Below are positions 9,427 to 18,387 of a stretch of DNA of 64,000 nucleotides, in pieces (positions within the stretch are counted from its first letter, which is position 1; each line of letters starts with the position of its first letter). This DNA is from Pseudomonas putida (GTDB taxonomy: Bacteria; Pseudomonadota; Gammaproteobacteria; Pseudomonadales; Pseudomonadaceae), in NCBI RefSeq assembly GCF_028682475.1, contig NZ_JANHLE010000004.1:175051-239050 (forward strand), written 5' to 3'. The translations under genes were made by a program, and so were the position numbers. Below the pieces are notes generated by a model. It made no database searches and had not been told where the DNA came from. It worked only from the letters and a program-made list of their open reading frames with translations.

Positions 9427-9441
9427 AGCAATGGAACAACC

Positions 9442-11322
9442 ATGAAGCGCTATCGCCTTACCCCGCTGTTGCTCTGCCTGCCCACCACCCTCCTCGCCGA
9501 CCCCATCGACCGCGACAACGCCCTGAAGCTGCCCGACACCCTGATCAGCGCCAATCGCCAGGTCGAGGACCGCACGCAATCCAGTGCCGCCAACACGGTG
9601 TTCACCCGCGACGACATCGATCGCCTGCAGCCCTCCAGCGTCACCGACCTGCTGACCCGCGTACCGGGCGTACAGGTCGCGCCTACCGGCGGACGGGGCA
9701 GCGTGCCCGGCATCTACATCCGCGGCAGCAAGACCGCACAAAGCCTGGTACTGGTCGACGGCGTGCGCATTGCCAACGCCACCTCCGGTGACAGCGGCCT
9801 GCAGTTTTTGAATATCGACCAGATCGAGCGGGTCGAAGTACTGCGCGGTTCACGTTCGGCGGTCTATGGCAGCGACGCTATCGGTGGCGTCATCCAGATT
9901 TTCACCCGTCGCAGTGCCCAACAGGGCCTGCAGCCACGCCTGCGCCTGGCCGCCGGCAGCAATCAGACCTGGCAACGCAGCCTCGGGCTTTCTGGCGGCG
10001 ACCAGAACACCCGCTTCAATCTCGGCGCCAGCCTCGATGAAAGCGCCGGCATCGACTGGAGCCACACGTCCTACCCAAGCGATGGCGACCATGACGCCTA
10101 CCGCAACAAGTCGTTCAACCTGAGCCTGAGCCACAACTTCAATGACAACATCGAGGCCGGCCTCAACCTGCTCGACAGCCGTGGCCGCAGCGAATACGAC
10201 AACCCGTACGGTCGCTTCGACATGGACACCTTCCAGAGTTTCGGCCAAGCACCCTACACCGATTTCACCGTCAGTAGCCTGGGCAGCTACCTGGGCGCCC
10301 AACTCAACGAACAGTGGTATTCGCGTCTCGAAGTCGGCCACAGCGAAAACCGCGACAAAAAACGCGACAAACTCAGCAGCGACAGCAGCGAGTTCAACAC
10401 CTATCGCGATTCAGCCAGCTGGCAGAACGACCTGACGTTCGATGAGCAGAACAGCCTGATGATCGGCGCCGACTGGTACCAGGACCGCGTTCACGGCAGC
10501 ACCCAGTTCGACGAGGATAGCCGCTGGAACCGCGCAGCCTTTATCCAGCACCGCTTCAAGGGCGAGTGGTTTTCCACCGAGCTGGGCTTGCGGCGCGACC
10601 AGAACCAGCAATTCGGTGGGCAGAATACCTGGAGCGGCAGCCTGACCCTGCCCGTCAACCCGGATAACGACCTGCTGCTGTCCTACAGCGAAGGTTTCCG
10701 CGCCCCGACGTTCAACGACCTGTATTACCCGCAGTACAGCAACCCGGACCTCAAGCCCGAGCGTTCAAAAAGCTACGAACTGCAGTGGCGCAGCCAGCTC
10801 AGTGAAGAGAGCCGCCTGGAAACCTCGATTTACCGTACCGACTTGCGCGACGCGATCATCTTTGGTGAAGGTTCGATCCCTCGCAACGTGGCCTCAGCCC
10901 GAATCAACGGCTTTGAAGCGGCCCTGCACCAACAATGGTTCGGCTGGCAGAGCAACCTCGGCCTGGCATTGATTGACCCTCGCGATCGCGACAGCGGTCA
11001 TACCCTGGCCCGCCGGGCTCGCCGTACCCTGAGCCTGGACCTTGACCGGCAGTTCGATCGACTGGGGCTGGGCGCCAGCTGGCAGGCGGTGAGCAGTAGC
11101 TACGACGATGAAGCCAACAGCAATAGCCTTGGCGGCTATGGCCTTCTCGGCCTGCGCAGCAGCTGGACATTGAACCCTGAAATCAAGCTGGACCTGAAGA
11201 TCGACAACCTGCTGGACAAGTCTTACTCCCGCGCCCTGTATACGTACGAAGGCACCCAGTACGGCTACCGCGAAGAAGGCCGCACCTGGCTGCTCGGCAT
11301 CACCTGGACACCGGCGCTTTAA
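9442..11322 (+). CDS. btuB: TonB-dependent vitamin B12 receptor
   Basis: 626 residues from ATG 9442. A signal peptide ends near residue 19 (LLA), followed by a TonB-box-like segment TLISANR and a plug domain (VTDLLTRVPGVQV, GIYIRGS, IERVEVLRGSRSAVYGSDAIGGVIQI). The C-terminal beta-barrel ends in WTPAL; the terminal aromatic is not the last residue. BtuB takes up cobalamins across the outer membrane using TonB energy. It converges on btuF, with a 23-base overlap of their 3' ends. No cobalamin riboswitch fits in the short upstream gap, which is filled by a REP palindrome. Confidence 0.9.
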   Translation: MKRYRLTPLLLCLPTTLLADPIDRDNALKLPDTLISANRQVEDRTQSSAANTVFTRDDIDRLQPSSVTDLLTRVPGVQVAPTGGRGSVPGIYIRGSKTAQSLVLVDGVRIANATSGDSGLQFLNIDQIERVEVLRGSRSAVYGSDAIGGVIQIFTRRSAQQGLQPRLRLAAGSNQTWQRSLGLSGGDQNTRFNLGASLDESAGIDWSHTSYPSDGDHDAYRNKSFNLSLSHNFNDNIEAGLNLLDSRGRSEYDNPYGRFDMDTFQSFGQAPYTDFTVSSLGSYLGAQLNEQWYSRLEVGHSENRDKKRDKLSSDSSEFNTYRDSASWQNDLTFDEQNSLMIGADWYQDRVHGSTQFDEDSRWNRAAFIQHRFKGEWFSTELGLRRDQNQQFGGQNTWSGSLTLPVNPDNDLLLSYSEGFRAPTFNDLYYPQYSNPDLKPERSKSYELQWRSQLSEESRLETSIYRTDLRDAIIFGEGSIPRNVASARINGFEAALHQQWFGWQSNLGLALIDPRDRDSGHTLARRARRTLSLDLDRQFDRLGLGASWQAVSSSYDDEANSNSLGGYGLLGLRSSWTLNPEIKLDLKIDNLLDKSYSRALYTYEGTQYGYREEGRTWLLGITWTPAL

Positions 11323-12109
11323 CCTCAAGCGCCCGACACAGCTGCGCTGTCGCTTCGATCATCTGCCCGCTGGGCCGCTCCAGGCCCTTGTCCGGCACCC
11401 GCAGCAATCGCCCGTTGCGCACGGCATCGACCTGCGGCCAGGCCTTCCAGGCGTCAAGCTGGGCCTGCTCGCTGGCGAGGATCACCTGGGGATCGCGCAA
11501 CAGCACCGACTCCAGGCTGACTTGCGGCGCAGGCACCTTGAGCTCGGCGAACACATTGCGCGCACCGCACACCGCCAGGGCATCGCTGACGATCTGCCCG
11601 CCACCGACGGTGTACAACGGTTTATCCCACACCTGGTAGAAAACCCGCAGCGGCTGTTGGCGATGATACTGCGCACGTAGCGTCTGCAATTGCTCACGCA
11701 GCTGCTGCGCACGCGCCCGCCCTTGCTCCGCGCGCCCAATTTGCACGCCGATGGCCTCAATCTGTTCGATCAACTCATCGATGCCATGGGGTTCGGCGGT
11801 GTAGGTGGCGATGCCCAGACGCTTGAGCTGATCGCGTTGGGCCGCCGGCACGCTGCCCGGCCAGAGCAGCAACAGATCAGGCTTGAGGCTAAGCAGCCGC
11901 TCCATGTCGATCTGGCCGTAGCGTCCGACCGACGGTACCTGGGCCAGGGCCGGTGGACGCTCACCACCGTCGAGCATGCCCACCAGCAGATCCGTGGCGT
12001 GCAGCTCGACAACGATTTCCGACAGCGAGGGGGCCAGGCTGACCACCCGTGAGGCGGCCGCCAGTGGCGCGGCCAGTGTCAGCAACACCAGCAGCAGAAC
12101 GCCGCGCAT
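11300..12109 (-). CDS. btuF: Periplasmic cobalamin-binding protein
   Basis: 269 residues with an N-terminal signal peptide (LLLVLLTLAAPLAAA). The class III binding-protein fold is indicated by RVVSLAPSLSEIVVELHA at the N-terminus, VGRYGQIDMERLLSLKPDLLL, and the VWDKPLYTVGGGQIVSDAL segment. It delivers cobalamin to a BtuCD-type ABC importer; btuC and btuD are not here. It is the last gene of a leftward ribA / membrane protein / btuF operon with TGATG coupling, and its 3' end overlaps that of btuB on the opposite strand. Confidence 0.88.
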   Translation of the reverse strand: MRGVLLLVLLTLAAPLAAASRVVSLAPSLSEIVVELHATDLLVGMLDGGERPPALAQVPSVGRYGQIDMERLLSLKPDLLLLWPGSVPAAQRDQLKRLGIATYTAEPHGIDELIEQIEAIGVQIGRAEQGRARAQQLREQLQTLRAQYHRQQPLRVFYQVWDKPLYTVGGGQIVSDALAVCGARNVFAELKVPAPQVSLESVLLRDPQVILASEQAQLDAWKAWPQVDAVRNGRLLRVPDKGLERPSGQMIEATAQLCRALEVKAPVSR

Positions 12110-12528
12110 CAGCCGAGCTGACGCGGGATACGGTAGAGGTAGAGCAGGACCAGGCTGGAGATCGCCAGGAGGATCTGCGGCACCGTTTCCAGGCCGACAA
12201 ACACCGACAAGGCGGATATCCAGGCCGGCAGGCAGGCGAACAGCATGCCCAGGCGCCGCACCCGCGCCAATTCGCTCCAGGCGGCAGGTTCGGCGTCACT
12301 GTTGAGGGCTTTCTGGGTCGCGATCAATGCCCGCTTATAGGCACCAAAGCGCGGCAGGCTGAGAAACATCGAGGCCACACCGGCGATGAACACCGGCATC
12401 GCCAGGACCGCAATCAGCGCCTGCAGGTCACCAAAGGCCCAGGCAAACACCAGCAACGGCGCCAATGCCAGCGCCAGGTACTGCCACCAGGCGAGTTCGA
12501 GGCGGCGGCGAACCTGAGCGCGGGTCAC
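12109..12528 (-). CDS. Small integral membrane protein, unknown function
   Basis: 139 residues with about four membrane segments (near residues 15-35, 38-57, 92-110, 114-132) and a basic loop in the middle. The start overlaps the ribA stop by four bases and the stop overlaps the btuF start (TGATG), so it is translated as part of the same operon. No recognisable catalytic motif. Its position suggests a link to cofactor (B12 or flavin) handling, which is inference only. Confidence 0.75.
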   Translation of the reverse strand: MTRAQVRRRLELAWWQYLALALAPLLVFAWAFGDLQALIAVLAMPVFIAGVASMFLSLPRFGAYKRALIATQKALNSDAEPAAWSELARVRRLGMLFACLPAWISALSVFVGLETVPQILLAISSLVLLYLYRIPRQLG

Positions 12529-13142
12529 GCCCGACCGGCCTCGCCCTGGTGCTCGTTGCCCATCATGTGGCCGAGCTTGCCGGCCTTGGTGGCCAGGTAA
12601 TGTTTATTGTGCGGATTATGACCGGTGTGCAGCGGCACACGCTCGGCGACCGGGATGCCCATGCCGGTCAGTGCCTTGACCTTGCGCGGGTTGTTGGTCA
12701 TCAGGCGCAGCGACTTGACCCCCAGGTGCTCAAGCATCGGCTGGCACATGCCGTAGTCACGCTGGTCGGCGGCAAAGCCCAGGCGCTCGTTGGCCTCGAC
12801 CGTGTCGGCACCACCGTCTTGCAGCTCGTAGGCGCGGATCTTGTTCAACAGGCCAATGCCACGGCCTTCCTGACGCAGGTACAGCAGCACGCCACGGCCT
12901 TCGCGGGCGATGGCCTGCAGGGCCGCCTCAAGCTGCGAACCGCAGTCGCAACGCTGGCTGAACAAGGCATCGCCGGTCAGGCATTCGGAATGCAGGCGCC
13001 CGAGCACCGGTTGCCCATCGGCGATATCACCCAGGCTGAGCACAACGTGCTCGCGGCCGGTGGCTTCATCGAGAAAACCATGCATGGTGAAAGTCGCAAA
13101 CGGGGTAGGCAGCTTGGAAGCGGCAACAAAGACGACGGGCAC
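12525..13142 (-). CDS. ribA: GTP cyclohydrolase II
   Basis: 205 residues. The zinc site Cys54, Cys65, Cys67 (HSECLTGD ... QRCDCG) and the [13 protein letters not shown] active-site segment are intact. It opens GTP to 2,5-diamino-6-ribosylamino-pyrimidinone phosphate, formate and pyrophosphate, the first step of riboflavin synthesis. This stand-alone enzyme matters because the GTP cyclohydrolase half of RibBA in this window lacks those residues. Confidence 0.96.
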   Translation of the reverse strand: MPVVFVAASKLPTPFATFTMHGFLDEATGREHVVLSLGDIADGQPVLGRLHSECLTGDALFSQRCDCGSQLEAALQAIAREGRGVLLYLRQEGRGIGLLNKIRAYELQDGGADTVEANERLGFAADQRDYGMCQPMLEHLGVKSLRLMTNNPRKVKALTGMGIPVAERVPLHTGHNPHNKHYLATKAGKLGHMMGNEHQGEAGRA

Positions 13143-13212
13143 TTTGTGCTCCTGATTTGAAAGCTTGAAGAATAAAGTGAGCCGATTGTACCAGCATGTG
13201 CACGGGCTGCTC

Positions 13213-13257
13213 AGGTCGAATCTTCGCTCAAATCCATCGAGAGATACGATTCGACCT
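13213..13257. repeat. 10-bp inverted repeat after the substrate-binding protein gene
   Basis: AGGTCGAATC (13213-13222) pairs with GATTCGACCT (13248-13257), loop 25 bases. The second arm reaches into the stop codon of the neighbouring leftward gene. It could be a transcript-end structure; no U-tract follows. Confidence 0.45.
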
Positions 13258-14011
13258 ACTCCAGGCGTGCCCTTTCGTCGAACGGATAGGGTTGCTGCCA
13301 GTGACTGAAGATCTCGCGCAATTCGCCACTGGCGACCAGTTTTTCCATGCGCTGGTCAAACAGCGCCATGAGCGCGCGGCCCTTGTCGGTCTTGCCGAAG
13401 GCCAGGTACAGCGGCAGCTCGGCAATATGCGTGCTGCGAAACCTGCGGCGTTCACCGACTGCAGCCTGGTCCAGAACGTAGTCGACTTCAGTCTGCGCAT
13501 CGATGTAGAAATCCACACGCCCGCGTTCGAGCATCGGCAAGATTCCCTCGCGACGCTGCACCTCGCGGTATTCGCCGACATTGGGCAGGTAGTCCTGATA
13601 GTCGTAGCCACGCACCCAGGAAAGCTTGAACTGCCCCAGGTTCTCCGGGGTCGGTACGGGCTTGCTGGTAAGACTCAGGGCGTAGATATGGTCGGTATCG
13701 AAATTCCACCGCGGGTAGAGATTGTCAGTGCTTTCTTCGTGATAGGAGCCGACCCAGGCATCGGCTTCACCGCGTTTGACCAGGCCGATGGCACGGCTGT
13801 ACGGCACGCTGGATATCACCACTTTGACCCCGGCCGGCTCGAATACCTTGCGCATAAGGTCCCAGGCGATGCCGCTACCGTCGGCGTTGGTGTAATCCTC
13901 CCAACGCTCGCTGGCCAGCCGAACCTGATTGGGTACCTCAATTGTCTCGCTGGCGTGAACACGGCTGGCGACCAGCGCCAGAGTCAACAGGACCACTCGC
14001 CATCCACGCAT
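13256..14011 (-). CDS. Periplasmic solute-binding protein (amino-acid type)
   Basis: 251 residues with a signal peptide cut near Ala20 (VASRVHA). The rest resembles the type II periplasmic binding fold of polar amino-acid receptors (SBP_bac_3): [24 protein letters not shown] near the N-terminus, [18 protein letters not shown], and the closing [21 protein letters not shown]. No permease or ATPase genes are next to it, so it may be an orphan receptor or a sensor accessory. It starts 12 bases after pgpA and so is the last gene of the nusB-thiL-pgpA run. Confidence 0.8.
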   Translation of the reverse strand: MRGWRVVLLTLALVASRVHASETIEVPNQVRLASERWEDYTNADGSGIAWDLMRKVFEPAGVKVVISSVPYSRAIGLVKRGEADAWVGSYHEESTDNLYPRWNFDTDHIYALSLTSKPVPTPENLGQFKLSWVRGYDYQDYLPNVGEYREVQRREGILPMLERGRVDFYIDAQTEVDYVLDQAAVGERRRFRSTHIAELPLYLAFGKTDKGRALMALFDQRMEKLVASGELREIFSHWQQPYPFDERARLE

Positions 14012-14023
14012 TGCACCACTCCC

Positions 14024-14527
14024 TTAAGTGACACTCCATACAAGCACCTGCATACCCAGCCAAGCAAAGACGCCTGCCAGCACATCGTCAAGCATGATAC
14101 CGACACCGCCGTGCACATGGCGGTCGACCCAGCGAATCGGCCAGGGCTTGAGGATGTCAAAAAAGCGGAACATCAAAAAGCCCGCCAGCAGCCATTGCCA
14201 GCCTTCGGGGACCAACCACAGGGTGATCCACATGCCGACCATCTCGTCCCAGACAATGCCTTCATGGTCATGAACACGCAAGTCATCGGCGACCTTGCCG
14301 CACAGCCAGAAGCCGAACAGCATGGTCAGGCCGAGCATCAGCCAGTAGCCCCAGTCGGGCAGCATCTGCCACAACGGGATAAACGGCAACGCCACCAGCG
14401 AGCCCCAGGTGCCCGGCGCCTTGGGCAAGGTCCCGGAGCCGAAGCCGAAGGCCAGAAAGTGCCACGGATTGCGCCAGACCGACGGCGGAACGTTCTCCGC
14501 AGGCACCTGATTGGGGTGATCGGTCAC
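14024..14527 (-). CDS. pgpA: Phosphatidylglycerophosphatase A
   Basis: 167 residues, three to four membrane helices. Motifs GSGTLPKAPGTWGS, the acidic VWDEMVGMWI and FRFFDILKPWP are the family signature. It removes phosphate from phosphatidylglycerophosphate in the inner membrane to give phosphatidylglycerol. Its start overlaps the thiL stop by four bases. Confidence 0.95.
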   Translation of the reverse strand: MTDHPNQVPAENVPPSVWRNPWHFLAFGFGSGTLPKAPGTWGSLVALPFIPLWQMLPDWGYWLMLGLTMLFGFWLCGKVADDLRVHDHEGIVWDEMVGMWITLWLVPEGWQWLLAGFLMFRFFDILKPWPIRWVDRHVHGGVGIMLDDVLAGVFAWLGMQVLVWSVT

Positions 14528-15489
14528 GGTTGCTCCCTAAAATGTTGATAGCCCCGGGTGGTCGGGGTGATGTCCTGTCCCTGGCCGTCCACCAGGCTGA
14601 CGCCCGCGCCAGTGCCTGCATGCCCCACCACATGGATCGGCCAGCCGGCCGCCAGCAGGGGCACAAGTTCGGTTTCAGGCAAGGTGAACGCCAGTACATA
14701 GTCGTCGCCGCCGGCCAGTGCAGCGTGCTGCGCACCTGCATGCCCGAAGAACGCTTGCAGCGCAGCAGACAACGGCAGCCGATCCAGCTCGACCTGCAGC
14801 GATACCTGCGAAGCTTTGGCGATATGTCCGCAGTCGGCCAGCAGGCCATCGGAGATATCCAGCGCGGCTGTCGCCTTGCCGCGCAGCGCCTGCCCCAAGG
14901 CAAATTGCGGCTGCGGCGACCAGTAATGGCCGAGTAGCGGTTCGGCCACACCAGGCTCGGCCTGGCGCTGGCCGAGCACCAACGGCAAAGCGCCGGCGGC
15001 ATTGCCCAGCTCGCCGCCGACACACAGCAGGTCACCGGCGCGCGCGCCACTGCGGGTCAAGGCCTGGCCCGCCGGCACGCGGCCGAACACAGTCATGGTC
15101 AGGCTCAATGGGCCACGGGTGGTGTCGCCACCGATCAGACTGAGTCCGCAGGCCTGGGCCATCTGGTTCAGACCACGGGCATAGGCCTGCAGCCAGTCGG
15201 CACGCACTTCAGGCAGGGTCAGGGCAAGGGTAAAGCCGATGGGCGTGGCGCCCATGGCAGCCAGATCACTGGCGGCAACAGCCAGCGAACGCTGACCGAG
15301 CAGAAAAGGGTCGCAGACAGCCGGGAAATGCACCCCGGCCACCAGCGTGTCGGTGGAGATCGCCAGTTGTTCGCCAGGCGGCGGGCTGAGCAAGGCACAA
15401 TCGTCGCCAATGCCCAGCGCCACCGCTTCGCCGCCTTGCGCGCAGGGCGCAGCGGCGAAGTAATGACGAATCAGCTCGAACTCACCCAT
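14524..15489 (-). CDS. thiL: Thiamine-monophosphate kinase
   Basis: 321 residues from the ATG at 15487-15489 (an in-frame TTG two codons upstream is less likely). The N-terminal GIGDDCALL, STDTLVAGVHF and the SDLAAMGATP segments bind ATP-magnesium and substrate; LDISDGLLADCGHIAKAS is in the second half. It makes thiamine diphosphate, the cofactor of Dxs encoded in the same window. No strong ribosome-binding site is seen, so translation may depend on coupling to nusB, whose stop is 18 bases upstream. Confidence 0.95.
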   Translation of the reverse strand: MGEFELIRHYFAAAPCAQGGEAVALGIGDDCALLSPPPGEQLAISTDTLVAGVHFPAVCDPFLLGQRSLAVAASDLAAMGATPIGFTLALTLPEVRADWLQAYARGLNQMAQACGLSLIGGDTTRGPLSLTMTVFGRVPAGQALTRSGARAGDLLCVGGELGNAAGALPLVLGQRQAEPGVAEPLLGHYWSPQPQFALGQALRGKATAALDISDGLLADCGHIAKASQVSLQVELDRLPLSAALQAFFGHAGAQHAALAGGDDYVLAFTLPETELVPLLAAGWPIHVVGHAGTGAGVSLVDGQGQDITPTTRGYQHFREQP

Positions 15490-15507
15490 TGGCAATCAGC
15501 GCCGCAA

Positions 15508-16008
15508 TCAGCGCTTGAACGCCTTTACTTCGGCTTCACGCAGCCGTGGAGCCAGTTTGTCGAGCACACCGTTGACGAACTTGTGACCGTCGGTGGCACC
15601 GAAGACCTTGGCCAGCTCGACACCTTCGTTGATCACCACGCGGTACGGTACATCAGCACGCATCATGAACTCCCAGGTGGACAAGCGCAGCACCGCCAGT
15701 TCGACCGGATCGAGCTCTTCGAGGGCCAGGTCCAGGCACGGCTTCAGTGCTTCGTCGATCTCGACTTTCTTCGCCGGAACCCCGTGGAGGATTTCGCGGA
15801 AGTAGGCACCGTCGACATCGGTGAAATCGTTATCGACCCGGAACTGCGCTTCGATCTCGTTCAGCGACTGCCGAGCCATGTGCCATTGATACAGGGCCTG
15901 GGTCGCGAGCTGACGGGCTTCGCGACGCTTGGCGCTCTTCGATGGCTTGCCAGCATCCGCAGGTTTTGGATCGCGCGGGTTGAAACGATCGTGCTCGTCG
16001 CTAATCAC
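15508..16008 (-). CDS. nusB: Transcription antitermination factor NusB
   Basis: 166 residues from a GTG start that overlaps the ribH stop (GTGA). After a Pseudomonas-type charged N-terminal extension, the NusB core runs from about residue 28 ([15 protein letters not shown]) to LRLSTWEF and [16 protein letters not shown]. With S10 (NusE), also encoded in this window, it binds boxA RNA in rRNA antitermination. Confidence 0.96.
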   Translation of the reverse strand: MISDEHDRFNPRDPKPADAGKPSKSAKRREARQLATQALYQWHMARQSLNEIEAQFRVDNDFTDVDGAYFREILHGVPAKKVEIDEALKPCLDLALEELDPVELAVLRLSTWEFMMRADVPYRVVINEGVELAKVFGATDGHKFVNGVLDKLAPRLREAEVKAFKR

Positions 16009-16481
16009 TTGGCCTCCAACTGCGCCAGCAGGCTGACCATTTCCAGAGCGGACAGGGCAGCTTCGGCACCCTTGTTGCCGGCTTTGGTGCCGGAACGCTC
16101 AATGGCCTGTTCGATAGAATCGACCGTCAGGACACCGAAGGCGACCGGTACGCCGAACTCCATGGACACCTGGGCCAGGCCCTTGGTGCATTCGCCCGCT
16201 ACGTATTCGAAGTGCGGGGTACCGCCACGGATCACTGCGCCCAGGGCGATGATGGCGGCGTATTCGCTTTGCTGGGCGACTTTCTGTGCTACCAGCGGGA
16301 TTTCAAAGGCACCCGGGGCACGGATGATGGTGATGTCGCTTTCGCTCACGCCATGGCGAACCAGGGCATCAACAGCACCGCTTACCAGGCTTTCTACGAC
16401 GAAGCTGTTAAAGCGGCCAACCACCAAAGCATAGCGACCTTTGGGGGCAATGAAGGTACCTTCGATGGTCTTCAGGGTCAT
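16005..16481 (-). CDS. ribH: 6,7-dimethyl-8-ribityllumazine synthase
   Basis: 158 residues. The family motifs [35 protein letters not shown] and the [11 protein letters not shown] segment are intact. It condenses the RibBA product dihydroxybutanone phosphate with the RibD product. It sits between ribBA and nusB, a common gammaproteobacterial order. Confidence 0.97.
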   Translation of the reverse strand: MTLKTIEGTFIAPKGRYALVVGRFNSFVVESLVSGAVDALVRHGVSESDITIIRAPGAFEIPLVAQKVAQQSEYAAIIALGAVIRGGTPHFEYVAGECTKGLAQVSMEFGVPVAFGVLTVDSIEQAIERSGTKAGNKGAEAALSALEMVSLLAQLEAK

Positions 16482-16569
16482 TGCGCAGTTCTCATCTTAA
16501 AGAGCCAGGCCGCAAAGGGCGGCCTGTGAGGGTTTGGGACACGAATGGCAGCACGACAAAGTGCCTGCT

Positions 16570-17661
16570 TTATTCGGAGGGCACGTATTCTACAACTTCC
16601 AGATCGAATCCGGATATCGCATTGAACTTCATTGGCGAACTCATCAGGCGCATTTTGCGTACGCCCAGGTCGCGCAGGATCTGCGAACCGGCACCGACAG
16701 TGCTGTAAGTGGTCGGGGTTTTCGCCGGTGCGGCGTCGGCGCTTTCGCGGATATGCGCCAGCAGCACGTCACCTTCCAGCGGGTGACCGAGCAGCAGCAC
16801 GACACCGCTGCCGGCCTCGGCAACCGCGCTCATGGCGGCGCGCAGGCTCCAGCGGCCTGGCTGTTTGACCATCAGCAGGTCGCGCAGCGGGTCCATGTTG
16901 TGCACCCGTACCAGGGTCGGTTCTTCCGCGCAGATGTTGCCCAGGGTCAGGGCCATGTGCACGTCGCCTTCGACCGAATCGCGGTAGGTGACCAGGTTGA
17001 AACTGCCCAGTTCACTGTCCAGCGGCTGCTCGGAAATCCGCTGAATGGTACGTTCGTGGATCATCCGGTAGTGGATCAGGTCGGCGATGGTGCCGATCTT
17101 GATGCCATGCTCGGCGGCAAACACTTCCAGTTCCGGACGACGCGACATGGTGCCGTCGTCGTTCATCACCTCGCAGATCACCCCGCTCGGCTCGAACCCG
17201 GCCATACGCGCCAGGTCGCAGGCAGCTTCCGTGTGGCCGGCACGCGCCAGGGTACCGCCAGGCTGGGCCATCAGCGGGAAGATGTGGCCGGGGCTGACGA
17301 TGTCTTCAGCCTTGGCATCACGGGCGGCGGCCGCTTGCACGGTGCGCGCGCGGTCAGCGGCGGAGATACCGGTGGTCACGCCTTCGGCGGCTTCGATCGA
17401 CACAGTGAACTTGGTACCGAAGCCCGAGCCGTTGCGCGGCGCCATCAGCGGCAGCTTGAGCGTTTCGCAGCGCTCGCGCGACATTGGCATGCAGATCAGG
17501 CCACGGGCGTGCTTGGCCATGAAGTTGATGTGTTCGGCCTTGCAGCACTCAGCGGCCATGATCAGGTCGCCTTCGTTCTCGCGGTCTTCGTCATCCATGA
17601 GGATGACCATTTTGCCCTGGCGGATGTCTTCAACAAGTTCTTCGATGCTGTTGAGCGCCAC
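16570..17661 (-). CDS. ribBA: 3,4-dihydroxy-2-butanone 4-phosphate synthase with degenerate GTP cyclohydrolase II-like domain
   Basis: 363 residues in two halves. Residues 1-200 are a complete RibB domain: MDDEDRENEGDLIMAAE, TGISAADRA, SPGHIFPL, RAGHTEAACDLARMAG. The C-terminal half has the length and overall pattern of GTP cyclohydrolase II but has no cysteines where the zinc ligands should be and no EGRGIG motif. It should therefore make only dihydroxybutanone phosphate, with GTP opening done by the separate RibA at 12.5-13.1 kb. Confidence 0.93.
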   Translation of the reverse strand: MALNSIEELVEDIRQGKMVILMDDEDRENEGDLIMAAECCKAEHINFMAKHARGLICMPMSRERCETLKLPLMAPRNGSGFGTKFTVSIEAAEGVTTGISAADRARTVQAAAARDAKAEDIVSPGHIFPLMAQPGGTLARAGHTEAACDLARMAGFEPSGVICEVMNDDGTMSRRPELEVFAAEHGIKIGTIADLIHYRMIHERTIQRISEQPLDSELGSFNLVTYRDSVEGDVHMALTLGNICAEEPTLVRVHNMDPLRDLLMVKQPGRWSLRAAMSAVAEAGSGVVLLLGHPLEGDVLLAHIRESADAAPAKTPTTYSTVGAGSQILRDLGVRKMRLMSSPMKFNAISGFDLEVVEYVPSE

Positions 17662-17679
17662 GCGGCACCCCCTTTCAAA

Positions 17680-18345
17680 TCAGGATTTCAGGTAGCCGTT
17701 GGCGGCCAGGAAACTTTCGGTAATGCCGCTGCCGGCGTTCGCCTCGGCGGCTTTGTCACCCAGCAGCAGACGCTCCAGGTAACGGGCCAGCAGGTCGACC
17801 TCAAGGTTGACCCGACGACCAGGACGGTAGTCGGCCATGATGGTTTCGGCCAGGGTATGCGGGACAATGGTCAGTTCGAACTCGGCGCCATCGACGACGT
17901 TGACTGTCAGGCTGGTGCCATCGACGGTGATCGAGCCCTTGTGAGCAATGTACTTGGCCAGTTCCTTGGGTGCACGGATGCGGAACTGGATGGCGCGGGC
18001 GTTATCGCTGCGCGACACCACTTCGCCGACACCGTCGACGTGACCGCTGACCAGATGGCCGCCCAGGCGGGTGGTCGGGGTCAGGGCCTTTTCCAGGTTG
18101 ACCCGGCTGCCGCTTTTCAGCTCGTTGAAGGCGGTGCAGTCGAGAGTTTCACGGCTGACATCGGCCCAGAAGCCATCGCCAGGCAGCTCGACCGCGGTCA
18201 GGCACACACCGTTGACGGCGATGCTGTCGCCGAGTTTGACGTCGCCCAGGTCGAGCTTGCCGGTTTCGACATACACCCGCACGTCGCCGCCTTTAGGGGT
18301 CAGCGAGCGGATACTGCCGATGGATTCGATGATGCCAGTAAACAT
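17680..18345 (-). CDS. ribE: Riboflavin synthase, alpha subunit
   Basis: 221 residues made of two similar lumazine-binding halves: MFTGIIESIG with GDSIAVNGVCLTAVE in the first, and GHLVSGHVDGVGEV, GSITVDGTSLTVN in the second. It converts two lumazine molecules to riboflavin plus the pyrimidine substrate. It lies between ribD and ribBA in the leftward rib operon. Confidence 0.97.
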   Translation of the reverse strand: MFTGIIESIGSIRSLTPKGGDVRVYVETGKLDLGDVKLGDSIAVNGVCLTAVELPGDGFWADVSRETLDCTAFNELKSGSRVNLEKALTPTTRLGGHLVSGHVDGVGEVVSRSDNARAIQFRIRAPKELAKYIAHKGSITVDGTSLTVNVVDGAEFELTIVPHTLAETIMADYRPGRRVNLEVDLLARYLERLLLGDKAAEANAGSGITESFLAANGYLKS

Positions 18346-18387
18346 GAGTCCTCCTCGAGAACAGGGCTGCGCGTGGCTAGCCTGGAA

